DNA of 64,000 nucleotides from assembly GCF_035989285.1 (NCBI RefSeq), contig NZ_CP108513.1, forward strand, positions 2,232,001 through 2,296,000, written 5' to 3'. Positions within the stretch are counted from its first letter, which is position 1, and each line of letters opens with the position of its first letter. The notes under the pieces were generated by a model. It saw nothing but the letters and a program-made list of their open reading frames with translations, was not told the DNA's origin and made no database searches. Source of the DNA: Streptomyces sp. NBC_01235. GTDB lineage: Bacteria; Actinomycetota; Actinomycetes; Streptomycetales; Streptomycetaceae. The position numbers and the translations under genes were made by a program. Positions 1 to 8,730 of this stretch are shown here, piece by piece.

Positions 1-1227
1 ACGCCGTACATCCGCAACGCGGGAGCGTTCTACGCGTACGTCGCCCGCGGGCTCGGCCGCCCGGCCGGGCTCGGCGCGGCGCTGCTCGCCCTGTTCTCCT
101 ACAACGCCCTGCAGATCGGCGTGTTCGGGGCCTTCGGCTTCTTCTCCGCCTCCACTATGAACGACCTCCTCGGCGTCGACCTGCCCTGGCCGGTGTACGC
201 CTTCGCGGGGATCGCCGTCGTGTGGTTCCTCGGCTTCCGCTCGATCAACTTCGGGGCCAAAGTCCTGGCTCTCCTCCTCGTCGCGGAGACGGCCGTCCTG
301 CTGCTGCTCGCCGTCGCGATTCTCATCAAGGGCGGGGCGCACGGGCTGACCCTGGACTCCTTCGCCCCCTCCAACGTCTTCACCTCGAAGATGAGCGGTC
401 CGCTGGGCCTCGCCGTCGCGGCCTTCATCGGCTTCGAGGCCACCGCCATCTACCGCGAAGAAGCCCGGAACCCCGACCGCACCGTCCCCCGCGCCACCTA
501 CCTCGCCGTCGGCTTCCTCGGCCTCTTCTACACCTTCATCACCTGGGTCATCGTGCAGGCCTTCGGCAGCGACCAGGCGGTCGGGGCAGCCGCACAGAAC
601 CCGGCCGAGATGTTCTTCACCGCCATGACCCGCTACGTCGGCGGCTGGGCCACCGACCTCCAGCGCATCCTGATCATCACCAGCCTGCTGGCCGCGCTGC
701 TCTCCTTCCACAACGCCATCACCCGCTACGCCTACGCGCTGTCCGCCGAACGGGTCGCTCCCGCCACCCTGGGCAAGGTCCACCCGCGCCACGGCTCGCC
801 ATGGATCGCCGGCATCGCCCAGAGCGCCCTGGCCGTCGTTGTCGTCGCCGTCTTCGCCGCGATCGGCGTCCACCCCTACAACCAGTTCTTCCTCTGGGTG
901 AACACCCCCGGCGTGGTCGGCATCCTGGTCCTGCAGGCCCTGGCCGCCTTCGCCGTGGTGGCTTTCTTCCGCCGCAACCCCGCCACGCGGGGCGAGGGAC
1001 GCCTGCGCACCCTGGTCGCACCAGCATCCGCAGGCATCCTCCTCACCCTGACCACGGGGCTGGTCTGCGAGCGCCTCGACCTGTTCACCGGCGCCGGTCC
1101 TGCCGTCAACTGGACGCTCGCCGCGCTCACCCCGGCCCTGTTCCTGACAGGCGTGTTCGTCGCCCTCCGCATCCGCCGCACCAGGCCCGAGGTCTACGCC
1201 AAGCTCGCCACCACCGACATCGACTGA
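1..1227 (+). CDS. APC-superfamily amino acid permease, 5' end outside the window
   Basis: The frame is open from the first base of the window, so the start lies upstream; 408 residues are visible and the first internal Met is at 121. The protein is a run of hydrophobic helices typical of the APC amino acid/polyamine permeases. Its early part reads RNAGAFYAYVARGLGRP, which resembles the TM2-TM3 loop of that family. A GFEATAIYREEARNP stretch matches the conserved TM6 region. Expected role: proton-coupled uptake of an amino acid or related amine at the cytoplasmic membrane. Substrate unknown. It is followed by 249 bp and then a convergent gene, so it is not in the catabolic operon. Confidence 0.85.
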   Translation, partial: TPYIRNAGAFYAYVARGLGRPAGLGAALLALFSYNALQIGVFGAFGFFSASTMNDLLGVDLPWPVYAFAGIAVVWFLGFRSINFGAKVLALLLVAETAVLLLLAVAILIKGGAHGLTLDSFAPSNVFTSKMSGPLGLAVAAFIGFEATAIYREEARNPDRTVPRATYLAVGFLGLFYTFITWVIVQAFGSDQAVGAAAQNPAEMFFTAMTRYVGGWATDLQRILIITSLLAALLSFHNAITRYAYALSAERVAPATLGKVHPRHGSPWIAGIAQSALAVVVVAVFAAIGVHPYNQFFLWVNTPGVVGILVLQALAAFAVVAFFRRNPATRGEGRLRTLVAPASAGILLTLTTGLVCERLDLFTGAGPAVNWTLAALTPALFLTGVFVALRIRRTRPEVYAKLATTDID

Positions 1228-1476
1228 TCGACGCCGCCCGCCCCCGGCACACGGAGGCGACTTCCCGCCCGCGGCGGACCACGTCCGTCCTGCCCGCCGT
1301 GCCGGGCACCACGCCCCGCTGCCACGCATCCGACCACGAGACGGTGCATCCTCATGATTCTCGGGCGCCACAAGAAGCCGGCTCGGTCACGTCCGCCGAG
1401 GTGGTGTATCGACGGCCACTCGGCCTTGGTCAGTGGGCCGAGTCCCATGTTGCGGCGTGGACGGGGAACCGCGCAA

Positions 1477-3081
1477 TCAACCGATGTCAGGACAACAGTT
1501 ACCGGTGTCGTGCAGCTGCTCGCGAGCAGTTGCGAGCAGGAGGCTGGTGTCGCTCGTCGAATGAACACCACCGAACACGTAGTGGTCAGGACGAGCGAGC
1601 ACCGCTTCGCACGAGTGTCGACGCATCCACGCGTCCAGGAGGTGGTCTTCCTCGCGGTATTCGTCCTGGCCGGCCGGCGTCTCGGCGACCAGACGGACGA
1701 CGCGGATCGGGAATCCACCTTCCGCCCGGTGCGCGCGCATGGCCGACTCGGCTGCGGCTTCGTCCGTGTCGTGCCGGATCACCAGCCGGAAGGTGCTCCC
1801 GGCGTACTCGTCGAGCAGCCCGGTCCTGTCCCGGCTGTCGGTCACTGTCGGTTGCGGAAGAATGTCGCCGCGCGCGGGGAAATGTTCCGGTGCGAGGAAG
1901 CCCGCCAGCAGTCCTGGGATCAGAGACTGGCGGATGGTTCCTTCCGGCGTGGCCTTCAGTTCTGCCAGCAGGTCTGCGTCCCGCTTGGCGGCGGTGGCCT
2001 CGTCGCGCTCGCAGATCACGTGGCCGAACTCCTTGGCGACGAGTGTCACGTGTCGTACGTGCGGGGCGCGCTCGCGCTGATACGTGTCCAAGAGACGTTC
2101 GGAGGTGTCGCCACGCGAGTGAAGGGCCAGCTTCCACATCAGGTTTGACGCGTCGCGGATCCCTTGGCACATGCCCTGCGCCAGGAACGGTGGGGTCATG
2201 TGTGCGGCATCGCCCAGGAAGAACAAGCCCTGCCTGCGCCACTGTTTGAGGACCAGGGCATGGAAGCGGTAGGTGGCCGCTCGCCACAGGTCATAGTCGC
2301 TGGGAGCCAGCCATCGCGACAGCAGAGTGCGAATGAAGTCCGGGTTGGACACGTCGTCGGGACGTTCATCGGGGTTGATCATGAATTCCCACCGGCGATG
2401 GTTCCCCGGGCCCACGATGAACGTGCTCGGACGCGCTGTCTCGCAGTACTGGACGTTCGTCCGTGGCAGCTGTGCTCCCGCGCCGTGGCGCAGCAACAGG
2501 TCCACGACCAGCCACGGCTGGTCGAACTCCAAGTCGTCCATGCTCAGGCCCAACCGCCTTCGCAAAGGACTGCTGCCGCCGTCGCAGGCCAGCACATACC
2601 GCGCGCGCAGCGTGCGCCGGCGCCCCGTCGCGTCGACCACCTCCACGGTGGCGCTGTCGTCGGCGAGTTGTACGTCCGTCACCTCGGTGCCGAGATGCAC
2701 CTGTACGTTGTCCGACCGATCGAGGCGCTGACGCAGCGCGCCTTCCAGCTGTGGCTGGAGGAAGACGTAGTTGGGTGCCCATCCGAGGGGGTGAGGTGGT
2801 GGTGCGGTGCCGATGCGCTTGATGACCTGCCCGCTGCCGTTGTGATACTCGGACGGCCGGTAGGGCATGATGTGATCCGCTATCGCGTCGGCCAGGCCGA
2901 AGCCGGCGAAGACACGCATGGCTTCGTGATCGAATCCAATGGCACGGGGCCGGGTTTCGATGTGTGCGGCTCGATCGAATGCCTCGACTCGGAGACCAAG
3001 GTCGTGAGCCAGGTTCGCGGCCGTGGCGCCGACAGGGCCAAGGCCCACGATCACCACGTCAGCGTCAAATACGTCGGTCAC
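1477..3081 (-). CDS. FAD-dependent aromatic hydroxylase, MhpA/PheA-like
   Basis: 534 residues, GTG start with GGAAAGG seven bases upstream. The N-terminal FAD Rossmann motif reads VGLGPVGATAANLA. The group-A flavin monooxygenase motifs DGGSSPLRRRLG (middle) and FLGDAAHMTPPF (C-terminal half) are present. This architecture matches 3-(3-hydroxyphenyl)propionate and phenol hydroxylases, which use NAD(P)H and O2 to ortho-hydroxylate a phenolic ring, giving a catechol for meta-cleavage. It lies downstream of the aldehyde dehydrogenase and extradiol dioxygenase on the same strand, but with a 337-bp gap that may hold its own promoter. The exact phenolic substrate cannot be read from sequence. Confidence 0.85.
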   Translation of the reverse strand: MTDVFDADVVIVGLGPVGATAANLAHDLGLRVEAFDRAAHIETRPRAIGFDHEAMRVFAGFGLADAIADHIMPYRPSEYHNGSGQVIKRIGTAPPPHPLGWAPNYVFLQPQLEGALRQRLDRSDNVQVHLGTEVTDVQLADDSATVEVVDATGRRRTLRARYVLACDGGSSPLRRRLGLSMDDLEFDQPWLVVDLLLRHGAGAQLPRTNVQYCETARPSTFIVGPGNHRRWEFMINPDERPDDVSNPDFIRTLLSRWLAPSDYDLWRAATYRFHALVLKQWRRQGLFFLGDAAHMTPPFLAQGMCQGIRDASNLMWKLALHSRGDTSERLLDTYQRERAPHVRHVTLVAKEFGHVICERDEATAAKRDADLLAELKATPEGTIRQSLIPGLLAGFLAPEHFPARGDILPQPTVTDSRDRTGLLDEYAGSTFRLVIRHDTDEAAAESAMRAHRAEGGFPIRVVRLVAETPAGQDEYREEDHLLDAWMRRHSCEAVLARPDHYVFGGVHSTSDTSLLLATAREQLHDTGNCCPDIG

Positions 3082-3418
3082 GTGCGGACCTTTCCGGATC
3101 GAAACCAGCTGTGGCAGGGCGTTGAACCGAGTGTCGGCATGTCCGGGGGCCGCGTTCCCTCATCCAGCCTGCGCGACGGCACGGGCCCGAAGCGCACCGG
3201 CGTTCGGCCGGTCGGAGTCACCCGTGGGCCATGGTGTGAACGCGCCCGCAGCGTCGCCGAGTGCGGTCGAGCCGCAGCGTCGGTGCGAGATACGCGCAAT
3301 CCAGCCTCGCCCCGTTTCATTCCCCCGGCGGCTGCGGTCAGGCGCAGCCTGTCGTACGGAATGAGCGCAGTGCCACAGGTGCTCGAAGAGCGACGCCTGC
3401 GGGAGCCGACCGCGGCGA
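3082..3418. other. Intergenic, no gene supported
   Basis: This 337-bp gap separates two minus-strand genes. Open frames cross it but have no family resemblance and no good ribosome site. It most likely carries the leader and promoter of the hydroxylase gene. No clear palindrome was seen. Confidence 0.4.
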
Positions 3419-4996
3419 TCACAGGGATTCGCCCCCCGGGGAGGGCGGCGCGGCGTGCAGCGTGTTGAGCAGCCGTGGAGAGGCCTGGAGTGCCGTTCGC
3501 TGCATCAGGTCGACGACGCCGCGGGTGCCCGCCATCTCCGATCCTCCGCCGGCGCGACCGGGTCCGCCGTGTCTCAGGGCGGGCAGTGGGGATCCGTGGC
3601 CGGTTGTCTGCGCCATGTTCGTCGAGTCCAGCAGGTGGAGCCGTCCGTGCCAGGGGGCCACGTCCTGGAGGAAGGCGGTCGTCCAGGAGAGGTCGTCGCT
3701 GACCACCGAGGCAGCGAGGCTGCCCCGACCGCGCACCACCCGGTCCGTGGCGTGAGCCGTGTCGCGGTACGCCAGCACGGTCGCGGCCGGTCCGAACGGC
3801 TCGACCTCGTGAGGTGCCGGGGCATCAGGGTCCGCGGAGATCAGGAGCGTTCCCAGGAAGGCTCCGCGGTCCGGGTCGGCGTCGACCACCCGGACCTTGT
3901 CGGGGTCGCCGTGAACGAAGCGGCCGGACTCGGCGATCTTGCGGACGGCCCGGCGTACGTCGTCGCGTTGCGCGAGGCTGACGACCGCTCCCATCCGCAC
4001 GCCGTCCGAGGAGGGGTTGCCGATGGTCACCCCGGCCAGCCCGGCGGAGATCGCGTCGAGGGCTGCGGACTCGTGTGCGCGGGGGACGAGGACACGGCGG
4101 ATCGCGGTGCACTTCTGGCCCGCCTTGACCGTCATCTCGGTCACGACCTCCCGCACGAACGCCTCGAAGAGCGGTGAGCCGGGTGTGACGTCCGGGGCGA
4201 GGACGATGGCGTTGACGGAGTCGGCCTCCGCGTTGAACCGGACGGAACGGGTGACCAGGTTCGGGTGCGTGCGCAGGGCCTCGGCGGTGGCGGCCGAGCC
4301 GGTGAAGGAGAGCACGTCCTGTTCTCCCAGCAGGTCGAGCGCCGGCCGTACCGAGCCCACGACCAGCTGCAGGGCTCCAGGCGGAAGGACGTCGGCATCC
4401 GTGATGATCCGGACGAGCTGTGCGGTGAGGTACGCGGTGGGGGTGGCGGGTTTGACCGCCGTGGGCATACCGGCCAGCACCGACTGCGCCAGCTTCTCCA
4501 GCGGGGCCCAGACGGGGAAGTTGAAGGCGTTCACCTGGAGCATCAGGCCCGGTGAGGGCGTGACGAGATGGACGCCCAGGAAGTCCTCGCCCCGGGCCAG
4601 GCGTTCGGCGGGTCCCTCGACCAGGATCGGTGCATCCGGCAGTTCGGCGCGTGCTCGCGCGGAGTAGTCGCGCAGGACACGGATGCCGCCGTCGACGTCG
4701 TACCGGGCGTCCGGCAACGTGGCTCCAGCACGGGCCGACAGGGCGTAGAGCTCCTCGCGGCGGGCCCGGACGGCAGCGGCGACCGCGTCCAGGAGGTCGG
4801 CTCGTTGGTGGAAGGACAGGGCGCGCAGGGCCGGGCCGCCGACGCGGCGTGCGTGGCCGAACGCCCCCGCGAGGTCGAGGCCTTGGGAGGAGACGTGGCA
4901 GACCAGGTCCCCGGTGACCGCGTCGTGTACGCCGGCCGCCGACTCCGGCGTTGCCTTGGGAGTGACCCAGGTGTCCTGCAAGTAGCTCTGGAGCAT
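3419..4996 (-). CDS. Aldehyde dehydrogenase, PaaZ/BoxD-like
   Basis: 525 residues from the ATG at 4996; an upstream in-frame ATG (5032) would add 12 residues, but the MLQSYLQDTW start matches the family better. It resembles the aldehyde dehydrogenase domain of PaaZ and BoxD, which oxidise ring-opened CoA or free semialdehydes with NAD(P)+. The motif NAFNFPVWAPLEKLA, the general-base Glu region NAEADSVNA and the catalytic Cys in GQKCTAIRR are visible. The MaoC-like hydratase domain of full PaaZ is absent. With the adjacent extradiol dioxygenase, the expected role is oxidation of a semialdehyde made by ring cleavage. Confidence 0.85.
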   Translation of the reverse strand: MLQSYLQDTWVTPKATPESAAGVHDAVTGDLVCHVSSQGLDLAGAFGHARRVGGPALRALSFHQRADLLDAVAAAVRARREELYALSARAGATLPDARYDVDGGIRVLRDYSARARAELPDAPILVEGPAERLARGEDFLGVHLVTPSPGLMLQVNAFNFPVWAPLEKLAQSVLAGMPTAVKPATPTAYLTAQLVRIITDADVLPPGALQLVVGSVRPALDLLGEQDVLSFTGSAATAEALRTHPNLVTRSVRFNAEADSVNAIVLAPDVTPGSPLFEAFVREVVTEMTVKAGQKCTAIRRVLVPRAHESAALDAISAGLAGVTIGNPSSDGVRMGAVVSLAQRDDVRRAVRKIAESGRFVHGDPDKVRVVDADPDRGAFLGTLLISADPDAPAPHEVEPFGPAATVLAYRDTAHATDRVVRGRGSLAASVVSDDLSWTTAFLQDVAPWHGRLHLLDSTNMAQTTGHGSPLPALRHGGPGRAGGGSEMAGTRGVVDLMQRTALQASPRLLNTLHAAPPSPGGESL

Positions 4997-5063
4997 GGGC
5001 TGACAACCGCTTTCGTCGGTGGGCCGGTTCATGGACTCGTTGAGTCAGGGCAGGTGAACGCCG

Positions 5064-5924
5064 TTATGCCACCGGATGGTGGCCCCAGATGTCGGCGGTG
5101 TAGGTGCGGCTGACCCAGGTGCTCTCGTCGACCTGTACGCCGCCCGCGCCGATCTCGATGCCGAAACCGGCCGGCGAGGTCATGTAGAAGGAGAACATCC
5201 CGTCGTTGGCGTGCTTGCCGAGCGTGGCCATGAGCTTGACGTCGTGCTCGCGCGTCCGGTCCAGGGCGCGGCCGACCTCCTCCGGGCTGGTCACCTCGCA
5301 GAGGATGTGGTGGGTGCCCTCGTTCTTGTACGACCGGATGAAGGCGATGCTGTGGTGGCGGGGGTTGCAGCCGAGGAAGTGGAAGGTGCCCCAGGGGTAG
5401 TCGGCGGTGTCACTGAGGCGGAAGCCCAGGACGTCGCAGTAGAAGTCGACCGCCTCCTGGACGTGCGGGGTCTTCATCACGACGTGTCCGAGCCCCTGTT
5501 CGCCGGTCACGAAGTCGACGCCGAGCGGTGAGACGAACTGGCTCGGGGCGAGGCGTCGGCCGCAGAACAGCTCGGTGCGGATGCCGAGCGGGCCTTGGAA
5601 GTGCACCATCCGGGACACCTGGCGCTCCCGGCACTCCTCGTCCGTGCCGACGGACACGTCGATGCCGGCCTCCTTGAGCCGCACCGTCATCTCGTCGATC
5701 GCGGCCGGGTCGCGGACCTCCCAGCCGATGACCGTCACGCCGCCGCTCTGCGCCTCGGCCAGCCACATGCGGAACGGATGCTGGTCCATCCGCAGGTGAT
5801 ATCGCACGGCCTTCTCCGAGCCCGCAGGCTCGACCGCGAGGCCTATCACTGTCCGGGCGTACTCCGCCCACGCTGTCGAGTCGGGCGTGCCGATACCCAC
5901 GTAGCCAAGGCTCTGGATCGTCAT
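5064..5924 (-). CDS. Two-domain extradiol ring-cleavage dioxygenase (VOC type I)
   Basis: 286 residues starting MTIQSLGYVGIGTPD; an in-frame ATG 12 codons upstream exists, but it lies inside the palindrome at 5945-5965 and is unlikely. Two VOC modules are visible. The C-terminal one carries the metal ligands: His in GLGHVVMKTP, His in GTHHILCEV and Glu in GFGIEIGAG. This is the BphC/HsaC/catechol 2,3-dioxygenase fold, which splits a catechol next to its hydroxyls using Fe(II) and O2. The gene faces the CMD/FAH operon across an 81-bp region containing a strong inverted repeat. Confidence 0.88.
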   Translation of the reverse strand: MTIQSLGYVGIGTPDSTAWAEYARTVIGLAVEPAGSEKAVRYHLRMDQHPFRMWLAEAQSGGVTVIGWEVRDPAAIDEMTVRLKEAGIDVSVGTDEECRERQVSRMVHFQGPLGIRTELFCGRRLAPSQFVSPLGVDFVTGEQGLGHVVMKTPHVQEAVDFYCDVLGFRLSDTADYPWGTFHFLGCNPRHHSIAFIRSYKNEGTHHILCEVTSPEEVGRALDRTREHDVKLMATLGKHANDGMFSFYMTSPAGFGIEIGAGGVQVDESTWVSRTYTADIWGHHPVA

Positions 5925-5944
5925 GGCGAAGACGGTATTTGTTA

Positions 5945-5965
5945 GACCCTTGACGGTCAAGGGTC
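5945..5965. promoter_or_regulatory. Perfect inverted repeat, likely operator of the divergent promoters
   Basis: Two perfect 9-bp arms, GACCCTTGA and TCAAGGGTC, flank a CGG centre. The site lies between the divergent dioxygenase and CMD genes. It also contains a TTGACG hexamer that could be a -35 box. Size and position fit a dimeric winged-helix regulator; the MarR gene at 7480 is the natural candidate. Binding is inferred. Confidence 0.65.
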
Positions 5966-6005
5966 ATACGAATACGTTGACGCCCATCGAGCCGAGGAGG
6001 TCTCA

Positions 6006-6587
6006 GTGCCCGAGAAAGCCCGTGTGCGGCCCGTCGACGAGGCCGATCTACAGGAGAAGACGCTCGCGTCACTGGCGCCGTACCGCGACCAGGACGGCCG
6101 CGTCTACACCATCTGGGCCACCCTGGCGCACCACGAGGACGCGCTGCGCCGCTTCCTCGTCTTCAGTAACCACGTGCTCGGCAAGAACACCTTGCCGCTG
6201 ACGTCCCGGGAGCTGATGATCCTGCGGATCGCCGCCCGCGCACAGGCGGGGTACGAGTGGGACCAGCACGTCAGGATCGCCCGCCGGGCGGGACTGGCCG
6301 ACGAGACGATCCTCGCCGCCGCGACCGGCGCGTGGGACGGGCTCGACGAGTTCGACCAGGTCCTGCTCGCCGCCACGGACTCGCTCGTCGACTGCCAGGG
6401 CGTGGACGACGAACTGTGGAGCCGTCTGGAGTCGCACCTGGGCGTCGAGCAGGTCATCGACGTGCTCTACACCGTCGGCCAGTACCTCACCATCGCCACC
6501 GTGATCAACACGCTGGGCGTCCAGGCGGAAGGCGACCTCGCGCTACCCCTCCCCCGTCTCTCCGACCAGAAGGAAGTGCCCGCATGA
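6006..6587 (+). CDS. Carboxymuconolactone decarboxylase / AhpD-like protein
   Basis: 193 residues, GTG start with a GAGGAGG ribosome site just upstream (5994-6000). It is an all-alpha CMD-family protein: LTSRELMILRIAARAQAGYEWDQH contains the typical helix around the usual active site, but the CxxC pair of AhpD is missing and EWDQH stands in its place. This subgroup often sits in aromatic or steroid degradation operons as a decarboxylase-like or unassigned enzyme. Its stop overlaps the start of the FAH gene (ATGA), so the two are translationally coupled. Confidence 0.8.
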   Translation: MPEKARVRPVDEADLQEKTLASLAPYRDQDGRVYTIWATLAHHEDALRRFLVFSNHVLGKNTLPLTSRELMILRIAARAQAGYEWDQHVRIARRAGLADETILAAATGAWDGLDEFDQVLLAATDSLVDCQGVDDELWSRLESHLGVEQVIDVLYTVGQYLTIATVINTLGVQAEGDLALPLPRLSDQKEVPA

Positions 6588-7432
6588 AGCTCGCCAACCT
6601 TGCCGGCCGCCCCGTCGTCGTACGCGAGGACCGTGCGCTCGACATCGCGAACGCGAGCAAGGGAGCGATCGAACCGCGCCTGGAGGTGCTGTCCGACCTG
6701 TCCCTCCAGGACGAGCTGCGCACCCTCGCCGAACGTGCCGTGGAGGCGGACTGGCGAGAGTTCGACCCGCGTGAGCTGGGCCGTGTCGCCAAGCCGTACA
6801 AGGCCATCGGGGTGGCGCTCAACTACCGGGCGCACGCCGAGGAGTCGAACCTCCCCGTCCCCGACGAGCCGTCCGTGTTCGCCAAGTTCGCCTCGTCCGT
6901 GGTCGGCCCCTACGACGCGATCGTGGTGGAATCGCAGTACGACAAGGTGGACTACGAGGCCGAACTCGTGGTCGTCATGGGCCGCACGGGCAAGAACATC
7001 CCCGGGCCCGACGCCTGGTCGTACGTGGCGGGTGTCACCGCGGGTCAGGACGTCAGCGACCGCAGGGAACAGTGGCGCAAGCCGATCAACCAGTTCACGC
7101 TCCCCAAGTCGTACGACACCTTCAGCCCGATCGGCCCGTACCTGGTGACGCTCGACGAGTTCGCCGACCCCGACGACATCGAGGTGGCCGGCTGGGTCGA
7201 CGACCTCGAGGTGCAGCGGGGCCGCACCTCGGACCTGATCTTCAGCGTGCCCGAGCTGATCGCCTGGCTGTCGAAGCGGGTGACGTTCGAGCCCGGTGAC
7301 CTGATCTTCACCGGCACCCCGGCCGGCTGCGGCGTCCGCCGCACCCCGCGGCTGTACCTCACCGAAGGCAAGGTCCTGCGGACCGAGGTCACGGGCGTCG
7401 GGACTATGGTCAATCCGGTCGTCGCCGGCTGA
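6584..7432 (+). CDS. Fumarylacetoacetate hydrolase-family enzyme
   Basis: 282 residues, ATGA overlap with the preceding gene fixes the start. The C-terminal FAH domain runs from about residue 70. Motifs include IGVALNYRAHAEES, the metal-binding DYEAELVVVMGR and the terminal EPGDLIFTGTPAGCG. The family hydrolyses or isomerises C-C bonds in ring-opened 2-oxo acids, or hydrates and decarboxylates them (HpcE, MhpD/MhpF-like steps). In this operon it most likely processes the dioxygenase product. The exact reaction cannot be decided from sequence. Confidence 0.85.
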   Translation: MKLANLAGRPVVVREDRALDIANASKGAIEPRLEVLSDLSLQDELRTLAERAVEADWREFDPRELGRVAKPYKAIGVALNYRAHAEESNLPVPDEPSVFAKFASSVVGPYDAIVVESQYDKVDYEAELVVVMGRTGKNIPGPDAWSYVAGVTAGQDVSDRREQWRKPINQFTLPKSYDTFSPIGPYLVTLDEFADPDDIEVAGWVDDLEVQRGRTSDLIFSVPELIAWLSKRVTFEPGDLIFTGTPAGCGVRRTPRLYLTEGKVLRTEVTGVGTMVNPVVAG

Positions 7433-7479
7433 CACCGGCGAGGCCGGACCAGGAAGGGTGGGAGATCGCGACCGACACC

Positions 7480-8730
7480 GTGCGCGAACCGGAGACCACA
7501 GGCGCGAGCCGGACCCGGCAGTTCTCGGAACTGCTGCGCCACCACCATCGCGAGCTGGGCACGACCGATCCACGGGACCTCGACGCGATCGAGATGGTCA
7601 CCGACCTCACCCGCCTCGAAGCCCGGCTGACCAAGGACTTCGAGAAGCACGTCCACCGGCCGCTCGGCCTGACCTGGGCGGGCTTCCGCATCCTCAACGC
7701 CCTGTGGGTCTACGACGGGCTCGCCCAGCAGGACATCGGGCGGGTCTCCGGCTCCACGCGCGCCAGTATCTCCAGCGCGCTGACGACCCTGGAGAAGAGC
7801 GGCCTGGTGACCCGCCGACGCGTCGAGACCGACCGGCGCCAGCTGATCGTCGAACTCACCACGGAGGGCCGCGAAACGCTGCGGCGTGCCATCGAGGCCC
7901 AGACCGAGCGCGAGCGGGCCTGGACGGCCATCCTGCGCGACGACCAGCTGGGGGAGCTGGTGCATCTACTGCGCACGCTGGTCAACCAGGAGACCCCCGC
8001 CGCGGACTGCCCGGCAGCGGCGGACCCTGTACGACGCATACCGGATACATGGGTGCGGCGCGCGACATCCGGAAATCGTCAGGACTTTTACTGTCACATC
8101 TCTAACGTTCTGGGGTCTGGGCGTCCTACCGTCTCAGCCACCCTCCCCGTCCGGCGCTTCTGCCGTCGTTTTCCCGACGTGCTTCTCAAAGGAGAGAACC
8201 ATGGTCCGCCGTGTCGTCACCGGTCTCAGCGCGAGCGGCAAGCCCGTGATCGTCAGCGACGGCGAGCCGCCGCGCACCCATCAGTGCGTCCACACCCCGG
8301 GCCACGCCAGGTCCCTGGTGTGGAACACGACGGCGCCCGCCGTCTCCTCGGCCGACCCGACGGCATCGCTGAGGTCCTTCGTGCCCGCCCCCGGCGAGAC
8401 GATCGCCCTGACCGTCACCTTCCCGCCGAGCAGTGTCTACGCCGACCCGGGCTTCGACCCGGCCGCGGCGGCGGCCGAGCAGCTGGAGGCCTCCCCGGAC
8501 TCGCCGAGCTCTTCGAGCCCGACCACCCCGGTATGCACACCACCCCCACCGTCGACTACGGCGTGGTCCTTTCCGGCGAGGTCGTCCTCGACCTGGACGG
8601 CGGCGAGACGGCGGTCCTCCAGCCCGGCGACCTCGTCGTGCAGAACGGCACCCGCCACGCCTGGCGCGTCACCGGCACAGAGCCCGCCACGATGTTCTTC
8701 GTCCTGATCGGCGCGGACGGCACGTCATGA
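7480..8730 (+). CDS. MarR-family regulator whose frame runs on into the cupin gene
   Basis: The GTG at 7480 opens a MarR-type winged helix: LTWAGFRILNALWVYDGLAQ, then the recognition region GSTRASISSALTTLEKSGLV and the wing RRRVETDRRQLIVELT. A normal MarR protein would end near 8030. Here no stop occurs until 8730, so the frame continues 416 codons, through leader DNA, and its last third equals the C-terminal half of the downstream cupin. A lost stop or an indel is likely; only about residues 1-175 look like a natural protein. It is the probable phenolic-ligand sensor for the divergent promoters at 5925-6005. Confidence 0.7.
   Translation: MREPETTGASRTRQFSELLRHHHRELGTTDPRDLDAIEMVTDLTRLEARLTKDFEKHVHRPLGLTWAGFRILNALWVYDGLAQQDIGRVSGSTRASISSALTTLEKSGLVTRRRVETDRRQLIVELTTEGRETLRRAIEAQTERERAWTAILRDDQLGELVHLLRTLVNQETPAADCPAAADPVRRIPDTWVRRATSGNRQDFYCHISNVLGSGRPTVSATLPVRRFCRRFPDVLLKGENHGPPCRHRSQRERQARDRQRRRAAAHPSVRPHPGPRQVPGVEHDGARRLLGRPDGIAEVLRARPRRDDRPDRHLPAEQCLRRPGLRPGRGGGRAAGGLPGLAELFEPDHPGMHTTPTVDYGVVLSGEVVLDLDGGETAVLQPGDLVVQNGTRHAWRVTGTEPATMFFVLIGADGTS
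8201..8730 (+). pseudogene. Cupin-domain protein, frameshifted near 8500
   Basis: An AAAGGAGAG ribosome site precedes ATG 8201. The first 100 residues (MVRRVVTGLSASGKPVIVSD and on) read in frame 2. The cupin core, with GVVLSGEVVLDLDGGE, PGDLVVQNGTRHAWR and FVLIG, reads in frame 1 and ends at 8730. Adding one base at about 8500 restores a 176-residue protein that continues PDLAELFEPDHPG. The family is a single-domain cupin found with catabolic oxygenases; function unknown. The break may be a sequencing error or true decay. Its stop overlaps the P450 start (ATGA). Confidence 0.7.

Noticed and set aside
222..2249. A 675-codon plus-strand open frame
   Set aside because: Arg/Pro/His-rich shadow of the permease and the minus-strand hydroxylase; no family motifs and no ribosome site.
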